Below are positions 34,549-44,969 of a stretch of DNA of 64,000 nucleotides, piece by piece. The DNA comes from Evernia prunastri (Eukaryota; Ascomycota; Lecanoromycetes; Lecanorales; Parmeliaceae). The translations under genes and the position numbers were made by a program. The notes below the pieces were generated by a model that saw only the letters and a program-made list of their open reading frames with translations, ran no database searches and had not been told where the DNA came from. Every line of letters starts with the position of its first letter. The first letter of the stretch is position 1. The DNA is taken from contig NKYR01000012.1 in assembly GCA_003184365.1 (NCBI GenBank), positions 310,001 through 374,000 on the forward strand. The letters are read 5' to 3'.

Positions 34549-37500
34549 CTCACGCATCCAAGCGCACATCTATACTCTCGCTGGATTCCAGACTTTTCCT
34601 CGTCTTACTGTCGCTCCTACGTCGCCTCTGTACGCAGCCGTAACCCATCTTTCCGCGGAGCAGCAGGGTGATGAAGTTTGCCGAGGCTTGGCAGTCAGCC
34701 TGCTAAGCTACTTCGCTGGGCTACCAAAAGCCATGAAGACCTTATTGAGAGGCCGAGCAGCTGCCCATCGGCCTAACCGTACAGCTCCTATTATGTTTGA
34801 TGAGATGCATGCCGCAGATCTAGCTGCTAGTATGGTAGAGATTGAAGACAAGTCGCAAACCACTAATTACATTATGTCCGCTCTTTCGACACAAGTGCTG
34901 TCATGGGTCGACATGGATGTAATTTTGCCGTCAGGAACCATTCAACGAGCTCAATCATCGGACGGTGAAGACAATGCACCACTGTTTGACAACGACGGAC
35001 TACCGCTCTATCATTATGGCCGGTACACATCCATTATTGAATCTCTGGGCTCAGCGGCCTTTCTACCTACTTCGAAGCTTCAGCGAGCTCCTTCGAGACC
35101 TACAGCACATAGTAGGAGCAGAACTCTTTCAAAGGAACAGAAGATCTCTCTGCGAAGAGAGATGTGTGAATTAGTCGACACAGAGAGCAGCTACACTGGC
35201 AAGATTCAGAACTTAGTCGAATCTATAGCTGCAGATTTCCGTCAGTTCGCCAGCCCCAACATTGTGAACGAATTGTTTCCTGAAAGTCTGAATCGCATCC
35301 TGGAGACCAACGGAAAGTTTTACCAGGATGTACAGTGCGTTCTCGACGAAACTGAGAATGAGGCGATCAACGATATCGAAGGCAATACTAGTACTGAGAA
35401 CGACCTCGGAAGCCCAATTACGCAAGGCAGAAGGAGGGATCCCACCGGTACTCTCCATTTCGCAAAGGCTCTCCTCAGATGGTTTCCTAAGTTCATGAGC
35501 CCATATCAAGACTATCTACGAGTCAGCACCAAATTTTCGAACATCATCACTCAAGTATTGGCGGATCATTCTTCAGCAGTATCAAAACATCTCCATGAGT
35601 TTGGTGAGCAACGATTACGATCAGCTCTGATTGAGCCCGTACAGCGTCTTCCTCGATATAGCCTTCTCATCGACAACATGATCAGTTTACTTCCTGCTTC
35701 ACATCTTGCGTTGTCTAGTCTGCTGAAAGCCAGAGACGTCATCACAGATATTTGCGCTCTAGATACGCAACTATCTGGAGACGTCGCACGTTCTGCAAAA
35801 ATTCTAAGGAACATTGTAGCAGATTGGCCCGCCACTTTCTCAGCCTGTGGACGTCTAATTACTGCCGTTGATGTTCTAGAGCTCAACCCTCCATATGCAA
35901 CAAGCGGGGAGGGTACAGCAGGCATCATTTTGCTCTTTGTCGACTCTGTTGTACTTCTGCAGAAAGCTGGGAGCAGCTCCTTGTCTGCGAGAGGCATCAT
36001 TGCCGAGGTAGATCGTCCGACCACACCCACTAACGCATTCTTGTCTTCTAGTCTCAGCCTTGATAGAGATCTCAAGTTTTTAGAAGCGTACGATCTTTCT
36101 CAGTTGAGGTTCTCGGAGTCTGAGAGCGGTCATCTGATCCGGATGACGCTGTTCGGTGGTACCACGCCAAATCTGAACACATCTCGACACACGCAGAGCC
36201 TTACCAAAGTGTTCCTGGCGCTCGGTCCATACGAAAGCAAAGCAGCACGATTCAGCGAAGAGGTAATAAAAGCTAGGATAGAGAGCCGATTTCCGGAAGC
36301 TGCTCGTGATAGCGGAAAGTGGGCTTTGCGCTCCATCACTCCATCCCAAGAGAGCTTGGGTATCCTGGTAGCTTTGTCAGAAGAGCATACGGAGAGACAA
36401 GCCAGTCTTACACAGGCTTATTCCCAGATCCGACTATGCGTGGACATGTCGAGAGCGACTAATTCCATTATTACCCCAGACCAGGGAACAGAGATTGCAG
36501 CTGCAATTACGACTCTGAGCTCCGGTAGCTATCGTCTGGATACCGAAGGTATCGACGGCACTTGCTTCACTGACACTTGTACGCCCGAGAATCTTCTGTC
36601 TATTCTTCTCAAGAGAGGTAGGTTTGAATGTCCCTCTTTTTTTCATCTTGCTAAAGGTCGTTAGTGGGAAATCTTGTTCGCCTTCAAAATCAGCCTAAAA
36701 ACCTCCTCTTGATCCAGTCACAGATATCGTACAACAGTATGATTCTTACTGCGATGCCGTTCCGAAAGCCGCAAGAGGACACTCGGTCTCGCATATTCCG
36801 GCCAATCTCACCTGTCAAAATGATATCCAGTTTGCTAACAGCTGGTCAAGCATACCAGCCCAGTACTCCCTCGAAACATCGCCATGATGTTTCTCCGATG
36901 AGAAACATTCCATCAATACCACCTCCGACCCCTGCAAAGACCAGCCCCGGTTTAGCGGAAAATCATCTGAACAACAAGGTTACATTAGTAGAAACCGCGA
37001 CGGAAACTTACAAGAGCCCCTTGGCGCTTTTGGAAGATACATTCACCGCGTATGTTGTTGCGCTTCGCTCACGGAGCGGCAATGTTGTGGGTAGAGTTCT
37101 CCGAAGCCGAGCGACAGCCGATGAGGTCCTTGTTAACGAGCTTTATAACATCCTTCGTCAGTCCCTAGGTCTCCTCCGAAAAGTCGGTAGACTTGCTAAA
37201 CGTGTGCAGTCGAAGATCCTAGCAGACTTCAGGCAGCCGCAGAGGTCTCTGTTGATGTACTCTTCGCTGCCTTCGAGAAATTTATACAAAGAGCATGGAC
37301 AGAGCGCATGGGTCCCTTGCTTGCCGCAAATGTCCTTCAGGGTCTGCAGGCGACCTTTGGTAAGCTCAAATCACATCAAGTTGACACAGCAGCTGACTGT
37401 TGAGGCGATCCAGATTCTGGACGACCTACCTTATTCTCACAGCAATTCAAGCGCTCTTTGGAAGACATATCCCCACAGAATAGAAGGGCTTTCACAGCCA

Positions 37501-39255
37501 CGATAAAGCTTCTTTCAGAGTATGTCGTGCTTTGAGAGTGCTGCGTTTCCCCTACTGACCATGCTCAAAGTCTCCTTGACGCATCTGGAAACGATGGAGA
37601 TCGCGGCGCTCTCACGGCCAGCTTCGCTGAGGCGTTGGTACATGACAGCAATCCTCACGATTACATCACGCTTCTTGACCGTTTGGTTGATGATTATGAC
37701 AGTCTATTTGACGGTAAGTAGAATGCAAAGATGTATACTTGCAACTGCTGACAATACACAAGACCCTTCTAGACAATTTGACCAAGACGGTAACACTAGA
37801 TCCGCCACAGGTTCTTTGACAAGGACTCGATCAATCAATACCGGATCTCTCAGCTCAAATGCGTCGTCTTTGAAGAAAAGATTTGGGCTCGGGACCTTGA
37901 GTCGAGAAAACAGCAAGAACGAATCCGAATCAAAGGTCGCATCAATATGGCGTAGTCTGAGTAAGAACGCCAGAAGCCCGGGCGAGGGCCATTCCCAGCC
38001 ACCAAGTCTTTCCAAAGCCTCCTTAGGAAGATCTAGATCAACAGATACAGACAATCGAATGCTCCCACCGTTAAGACCAGTCTCTCGCGACAGGCCTACA
38101 ACCTCAGGTTCTATAACGCAAGATGAGCCTAAACCCCGCCCTGGGAGCGCACATCTAAATCCTTCTACGCTGAGCAGCATTGGTGAAGGGACGCCGACCA
38201 AGATTACGCCTTTGCCGAAGAAAAAGCACCGTCGTAGCTCGCTCTCTGACATAACATCCATTCGAGACCCGGATGTCATCGCCGCATGGTCTCCACTGCA
38301 ACCTCGTAAACCGATAAACCTCAGGGAGAGCAACAGTAAGATCGCGACACCACCTAGGACGCCTTCTCCAGTCAAGCAGTCTCCGAGTCAAGGTATCACA
38401 AAGCAGTCTCCTCAATTGTCCGGATTGCCACGTCGATTCGGATCGCCACAGCGGAAAGAGAATTCACCGGTCCGAGAGACTTCATCCAGGATATCGAACT
38501 CTCCAACAGTACCTCGGACCCCAAGCGCTAAGTTAGCCGACAGGAAAAAATCGGAAGAGATTGTGATTATGAGCTACAGCCCTCAGAAACGGCAGGTTTC
38601 TCGATCCGGCATCCCCGCGCCGAAAGGTGGACTCAGCGAACGCGCTTGGCCTCCTAATGCTAACACCACCCTTACCAAGACAGCCTCTCAGCCGCCTCAA
38701 AAGCTGCGAATGCAGAGCCCGCAAAAGCTCCGAGAACGTCTAAGCCAAGAGAAGAAGTCTCTCGCCTCTGCCGACTCCTCTTTCCAAGCCGAGATTGCCA
38801 AGATAGGCGAAGAGATTTCTTCAGTTTACAAAGCTCAACGCTCATCTACAAAAGCCAAGGCTCCGGTCCAACCATCATCATCACCAATCTCTCTGCAAAC
38901 CCTATCGACACAGCTATCCAGTCTCTCCAACACCCTGTCCACCTTCACGACGGCCTCTACCACGTCACTATCCTCTCTGTCCTCGGACCTTGAGTCGTCA
39001 CTCTTGGTCAGTGAGAAGAAGGCGCGGAAACTGGACGAGTTGTATCGCGAAGCTAACGCAGAGAATGAAGCGTTGTACGAACGCTTCAATGATGAGTTGG
39101 CAAAGATACTAGGGAGGGTGAAGAAGGGCGAGGGCGTCGAGGAGACGAGAAGCAAGCTTCAAGAGGCGCAAGAAGAGGTGGGGAAGCTTAAGAAGGAGAA
39201 TGGGAGGCTGAAGAGGGAGGTGGTTGGCTTAAAAAGCTTGTTGAAGGAGGGATGA
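34409..39255 (+). CDS. RhoGEF (DH domain) protein with RhoGAP-like region
   Basis: Six exons (34409-36617, 36665-37156, 37210-37359, 37405-37519, 37571-37713, 37763-39255) give 1533 residues. A DH domain, which loads GTP onto Rho-family GTPases, lies at about 249-465 ('RREMCELVDTESSYTGKI', 'ALIEPVQRLPRYSLLI'). A PH-like region follows. Residues about 855-1036 resemble a RhoGAP domain ('VVGRVLRSRATADEVL', 'ISPQNRRAFTATIKLL', 'ALTASFAEALV'), with a candidate arginine finger in 'GRVLR'. The last 500 residues are Ser/Pro-rich with many SP sites, ending in a coiled coil (about 1450-1533). The combination suggests a protein that both activates and inactivates Rho GTPases in polarity or septation. 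The GAP call is weaker than the GEF call. Confidence 0.85.
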
Positions 39256-40806
39256 TGTGTGACGTGTGATGATGATGACGATGAACATTATGTTTGCATG
39301 GCGTACATGGTTCAATAAACGGCATGGTGTTGGCCGATCCGAGTGGTCATTGCGTGTGAAAAAGGGTGGGAAAAGTAGTGACTTTAAGGCGCTGGTGGTC
39401 TCGTTGCCGAGTTGATTGCATATCCGACCAAAGCCTGCGGTTTCCTCCTCTCGATCATTTGTCCAATTCGGGATACTTGATCCGCACCAATCACATGTGC
39501 CCTCTTATAAAAATGATCTTTCTCCATCATCAAGTGCGTCGACAGCATGGGCCTCTTTGAAGAGGGAAGCATCATTTGCTATCCCCGTGTCCCGGGCCAA
39601 GTTGTTAGTGCAATACTTTGGTAGAACATGAGAGATATCAACTCCCGGGGGGGAGAGGGAAGGGGGGTTGGTTGTGAAGAATAAGGTTCACTCCGAGTGA
39701 AGATGTTCGCTGGTGATATTTGGCTTATACTTAAGTAGGTTCGGTTCCCCATTGGCGCTGGTCCAATGATGCAGAGTACTCTAGTGGGCTTCTTGTTTTC
39801 TAAAGATGCTATGTAAGGTTGATTGATTGATTGATTGATTGATTAAGTTATACTGGACACCATACGAGTTACCCCGCAGAGCGTTTCACAGACGTCAAGG
39901 CCCAGCCAGAAGCATATTCCCCCGGGGCTCCCACCCCCGAGCTGGATGCGTACGCTATTCAAAAACCTCCCATTGTGGGGACAAGCTCCCCACTCGATGA
40001 TGATGATGATGAGCCCCCAGAAACCGCATTGGAAGATCCCTCTGTGTCCCCATTTGAGCCCTCAGTACCCCGTTAGAGCCCTCTGTCCCCCCAAGATGGA
40101 AAACACAACAACATGTAACTCCTGCCCACAGGGATCCCGGGCAAAGATGCTTAAGGTACACTTATGTACGACAACAAATCACCATCCCTGTGATCCATCT
40201 TTCCGAATGTTCCGTCGGCAGCCCTATGAGCGAAGGGAAGTGGGGCTAGGAATATGTACCTACCTCTTGGATTTTACTCTACCTTACTCTAGATAGTGCC
40301 AGATCCATTGAACTTCTCCGTCCAAGACAAAGGTCGCGTAACGGTTGTGCTCGGTCAATGAGCCCTGCACTCCTCCGTACGTACATATGCACCTATGCTT
40401 CCCCACAGTGGACCGTGGCGTACAGGTGTCCGTCCCGATGCTCCAATCATCGGTGCCATGGGTCGGGGTCCGGGGTATGCAGCTTCAGACACCGACTGAC
40501 GTCTCGAGTGTATTTCGCGAATGCTGGTATGAAAAGCGTGGGGATATGCATGTTGAGTTGACCAAAGGGTTTCTCCTCGGCAAGATCACTCAACGTCAAT
40601 GTCGAGTTCAGTCTGCCGCTACCGATGCTGTCTGACGTCTTTGATGCATTTTGCAAATGTTCGTAAGAAAAATATGGGGAAAGCCCCGGGGGGGGGAGAT
40701 CAGAATCTTCTCCCCCCACAGAAGTGTGTATATCAATGGCACTGTTCCCCGTCTTCTATGTTTTGGCACCAGCACCCGTTCACTGCTAAGAATCCATCTC
40801 ATGATC
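39256..40806. other. Intergenic region with (GATT)n microsatellite and coding-like relic
   Basis: 1551 bp. A (GATT)n tract lies at about 39821-39845. Directly after it, about 39850-40075 holds an ATG-less open frame rich in Pro and Asp, with a stretch of five Asp near 40000, ending at TAG 40073-40075. It may be a gene relic. 40680-40700 has a long G run. No full gene is seen. Confidence 0.4.
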
Positions 40807-42136
40807 ATGGCTTTTACCACCGTCTTCTGCCTGTCTCTCCTGGCTGCCTTCCGCGCATCTGCGCAGTCAACTTGCACCACTCTACAGCCAGTCTTCGAGC
40901 TGCCATTGCATGCTACGAGCACCGTCTACAGCTCGACCGTCACCTCGACCAGCTCCGTTCACTGTGGAGGCTGTTCGTTGGTAGTCAGTACGTTCAGAGC
41001 CGTTGTTGAGACTCCGGTAACCGACCTCCCCGTCCCTACACCCCCCTGCCGTGAACTGACCACTCGCCTCCCAGGTACCAACGCCGACGACCACCACGAC
41101 TGAAGCCGCAACCACGTCTGCAACCTTTATCTGCCTGCAGGAAACATCTGCTTCGACAAGTAGCTCGACAAGTGTCGCCAGCCTAACCTCAACGGCAACC
41201 CCCACCGCATCGCCGCTTCCTCCAGTGGCCCCGATCGTTCAGGAATTCATTAATGAGCTCTCAACCGCGATCCTCTACGCCGAGCTCTTTGCCAACGCGG
41301 GCGACCAAATGAAGCTCTGCAGCGTCATCAATCCTGCTTCCCTAGATGAAATCAGCGGCGTCGCCATCAACGGCTCCGCCGTCCAGCAACAGGTTTGCGC
41401 CCTCGCCGCGATCGAATTCGCGACCCCAAGCCTGAGCGACACCGTCATCAGCGAGAACCAGGCCGTCGTCCAGTACCTTGCGACAGCGCTCTTCGCGGTA
41501 CAGGCCGCCGGGGGTTACGCAGGGGGACCGGACCTCGCCACGCTCTGCTCCGAGATCGAAGCGACTCTCATAGACAACATATTCATCGGCTACATCCCTG
41601 ACGTCGGCACGGCCGTCAAGGACTACGTCTGCAGCGCGGCCTCCGCCTCTCCGTCGGCGACGACCACTTCACCGTCCAGCACCCCGCCTCCATACCCTGT
41701 CAACACCAACACCACCACGACCACGACCCCCACCTGCGCCTCCCCGACCGGCTTCGCCAACACCGTCATCCCCGCCCCCCGCGCCCTCGCGACGTCGAAT
41801 TTCGAAATCGCCCCGGCCTTCAGCGACGCTCATGCCGTCTTCATCATCACAGACGCCAACACCGCCCTGTCGGAAGCGTCGATCGCTTCCTTCTGCCTGG
41901 ACCAATGCATCGCCTACCAGCCAAACGGCACCACGGGGCCGTGCTTGAGTTTCAACGTCAACCTCGGCTTGCCGATCCCGCCGACGCCCAGCGGGCCGGA
42001 GCAGTGGTTTTGTTCCGGGTTCGATGCGTATCTCGCGGATGACGGAAGTGATTATGTGCCCGTAGAAGTGGAGGGGAGTTACATGTTTGGCTTGGGCGTG
42101 AATAGGGTGTGCAATGGGACGTATAGGGCTTATTGA
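40807..42136 (+). CDS. Secreted cysteine-containing protein, unknown function
   Basis: Two exons (40807-41016, 41075-42136) give 423 residues. The N-terminus is a clear signal peptide ('VFCLSLLAAFRASAQS'). A Ser/Thr-rich segment follows, then a helical middle domain ('IVQEFINELSTAILYAELF') with paired cysteines. A second Thr/Pro-rich linker leads to a C-terminal Cys-rich module ('FCLDQCIAYQPNGTTGPC', 'WFCSGFDAYL', 'NRVCNGTYRAY') that resembles extracellular modules of other ascomycete secreted proteins. The join at 41016/41075 uses a GTAACC donor and is the one that keeps frame. An earlier in-frame ATG at 40801 adds two residues. I cannot assign a function. Confidence 0.7.
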
Positions 42137-42331
42137 GCCGATGGGGGAGTTCGCTCGGGGTCAGGCGGTCATGGAGTAGGTGGGTGGATTGACCTGCAGT
42201 GTGACGTGATCCTGCGTGCGGGGATGCTTGGGGGATCTGCGCGCATGTATAAATACTTACTTCGTATCGAGATCTCGATCGCGATGCACTAAATAAACTC
42301 AGTGTTCCCAAATGTCATTAGCCACCCATCG

Positions 42332-43738
42332 ATGGAGCCAATACGGCGCGTCTTCACCCGTGTCAAACGTGCACAACCTTTCATCCATCTCGAGAATACG
42401 GCTGCTGATCTATACCTGACGGAAAACCCCGACGAAACGCCTCTATACGTCCCTCTATGCCCCAGCTCCAGAGTGCAGCTCGCACCAGGGATCCCCCGGA
42501 ACCAAAGATACCTGCTCCACGAATCCTCCTACGCCGAGCCTGGATCCGGCGCCGAGCCCAAAGATGAGCCGGAGCATGAGCAACTGCGGCGGACGCTGAG
42601 CTGCAGGCGTCTGACGGATTTCGTGCAGAATATGATATTTGCGGCGGGCGATGTGGAAGCCGTGCTGGTGGATCCGGACCTGCCGGGCTGCGTGCCTGAC
42701 GGGGTGTCTTCGTCCGGAGACCATGTCAGGATGCAGATCGAGGAGACGTTATCGGTGCTGCAGCCGAGCCAGAGGCCGAGACTGAGATGGGTTGCTGGCC
42801 TTGAGGAATTGACGTTGAAGTCGTGGCAAAGGGTCGCTCCGCTCATGCCGGTGGATAGTTTCGTCGATATCGCATGTGTGGTGGCGCCCGACCTGCATTA
42901 TGAACTTTTGTCAAAACAAGGTCTTGCCAATTCAGGCTTGAAGACACCAAATTGCGAGGTTATTGAGTTCGATAGCATAGCTCCTGCGGTGGCGAGTTGC
43001 TGTGCGGCATGCAGGAAGCACAGGCGCTCGGAGCTGATTGAAGATGCATGCAACGGAGGTCGCAAACTGTGGCGTGACCGGCAGATCAGGAGGATTGTCG
43101 ATATCCTGCACGCGAAACCTCTGCCGTATATCGTCAAATTGCAACAGGCCATGGGCGGAGCAGGAACATTATGGGTCAGAACAGACAAGGAGCTGGCAGA
43201 AGTGACTCGATACATTGGCGACGTGTACCTGAGGCACTGTCTGCCCAGGTTAGACGCCACGAATCTGCATCTCAAACCCGTCAATCTCCTTCTCAGCGAC
43301 ATCATTGATGGGGAAACACATGGGGTTTCGGGGTTCATCAAGAAAAACGGGGAGTTCGTCTTCATCAGCTGTAGCACACAGTCCTGGTCTCAGGGCCGGC
43401 ACTGGATAGGCTCGAGGATAGTATACTCCGAACAAGCCGCGTTGGCGCATCGAATGGACCCGACATTGCGCAGCGTCAGCGACTTCCTGCACGGAAAGGG
43501 ATACTATGGACCGGTTGGCGTAGACGTGGTCGAAGGCGGTCGTGGGGAACAGTACGTCGTTGATCTCAACGTCCGGACGCCGAGTAGTAGCCTTCTCGGC
43601 TCGCTTAGGGGCCACTTTGTCTCTCGAGGCATGGATCATGCTGGTTTATTGCTTGTTAGAATTGGGATGCGAAGAAAGGAGTTTCGAGACAGGATGAGTG
43701 CAGAGGTGGAAGCTGGACGTGTTGTGATCGTGGGCTAG
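42332..43738 (+). CDS. ATP-grasp domain protein of the fungal 'solid-state culture' family, probably truncated
   Basis: A single exon of 468 residues from ATG 42332. The first ATG in the region (42312) is out of frame and ends at 42419, so it acts as an overlapping uORF. The C-terminal half has the ATP-grasp pattern: 'PYIVKLQQAMGGAGTLWV' for the nucleotide-binding Lys and Gly loop, and 'GPVGVDVV' with 'QYVVDLNVRTP' for the metal-binding end. ATP-grasp enzymes form carboxylate-amine or thiol bonds; the substrate here is unknown. The frame ends at TAG 43736-43738, where relatives usually have Trp. The same frame then stays open for 34 codons to TGA 43841-43843 with plausible coding sequence, so the annotated end is likely a nonsense change. 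Confidence 0.75.
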   Translation: MEPIRRVFTRVKRAQPFIHLENTAADLYLTENPDETPLYVPLCPSSRVQLAPGIPRNQRYLLHESSYAEPGSGAEPKDEPEHEQLRRTLSCRRLTDFVQNMIFAAGDVEAVLVDPDLPGCVPDGVSSSGDHVRMQIEETLSVLQPSQRPRLRWVAGLEELTLKSWQRVAPLMPVDSFVDIACVVAPDLHYELLSKQGLANSGLKTPNCEVIEFDSIAPAVASCCAACRKHRRSELIEDACNGGRKLWRDRQIRRIVDILHAKPLPYIVKLQQAMGGAGTLWVRTDKELAEVTRYIGDVYLRHCLPRLDATNLHLKPVNLLLSDIIDGETHGVSGFIKKNGEFVFISCSTQSWSQGRHWIGSRIVYSEQAALAHRMDPTLRSVSDFLHGKGYYGPVGVDVVEGGRGEQYVVDLNVRTPSSSLLGSLRGHFVSRGMDHAGLLLVRIGMRRKEFRDRMSAEVEAGRVVIVG

Positions 43739-44969
43739 TTCGAGCAGAATGAAAGGCTTAGTTCTGCTAGGATTGTTGTCGGCGCAGAGGATGGAGAGAG
43801 GATGGCGGATTTGATTAAGGCAATTGAAGGATTCTCAGTGTGACTGAAGTCGAATCTATTAATGGTCCTCGAGAGGTACGTACCTAGGAGGAAGCCGTAT
43901 TGCCAGTAAATGCCTCATGCGATGAACATGAATGTTTTGGATCGATGAGCACGTGTTGATTGATTGTTGGTCAATTCATGATCTGATGATCGTCCTTTTG
44001 ACACTTCCTTAACCTACCACTTTGAACTCTAGTACGTACTCTAGGCAGATACTTTTATGCGACAGTGTCTTGCATGAAGATGATTAAAAAAATTACTGAT
44101 CCCTTGGTGCGCGTAGAATGCACATGGGATTTTCTTCAAATTCGATGAAGAGGTAAAGGTAGCTAGATAATCATAATAAAGTAAAGATAAATATTTGACC
44201 ATTGAGAATCATGACATGACATGAAATTCTCCGATACTCCGTCAATAATGATTAGAATGATTACCTATGACTGGTGCGATAAGCGTAAAGCGGAGCAAGA
44301 TCAACAAGGTAAGGTAAGGTAGGTAGATAAGGATGTTATTTAAGTAATGGAGCTAATGGAGCTAAGCGAACGGTCTTTTGCCTCCGCAATTCGCAAAAGG
44401 TTTAAAAAGTTACGTTGGGTAACTTAGTAGTAATAATAATAATAGGCGTCATATGTAACAATAAGAATAAAGAGAAAAAGAAAAAAAGAAAAAAAGAAAA
44501 AAAGAAAAAAAAGGAAATAAGTAAAGAAGGTCCGTCATGTAAACAACGGGGATTCATCCATTCCCCCTTTGCAGGCACACCCAATTCTTGTTTTCATCAT
44601 TTTTACATACGGTACATTTAAAAGTATGCTTAGAGTAAGGTAATGCTTGAGAAGAAAGGTCTTAGGTCAGAAGACAGCTCTCTGCAACACTAGCGCAGTA
44701 ATTTGAATGAATGATGATAAGCCCTTTCTTTGACTACCTTACCTTACCTACCTATATTCCAAAACTGCTTTTTCATCCGTCATCTGCCTACTCTAAAAAG
44801 TACGGTACATACCTTGACTCACCGCTTCAACACAACAATCACTTGGTGTAACCCGTAGCCGAAATGACCTTCAACCAACTCCCCTTTCCCTCCTCTGTAG
44901 GCAATAGCCATTCTCCCCAAAGGCTGTCACTGAGCTTGCTACACCAACCCCTTACTAACAAGCAGTAAC
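43739..44969. other. Intergenic region with A-rich microsatellite and GGTAAGG motifs
   Basis: 1231 bp. The first ~105 bp are the probable lost C-terminus of the ATP-grasp gene. GGTAAGGTAAGGTAGG occurs at about 44308-44326 and its near reverse complement at 44733-44753. Between them is an (A7G)n-like tract at about 44470-44514. No gene is seen. Confidence 0.5.
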
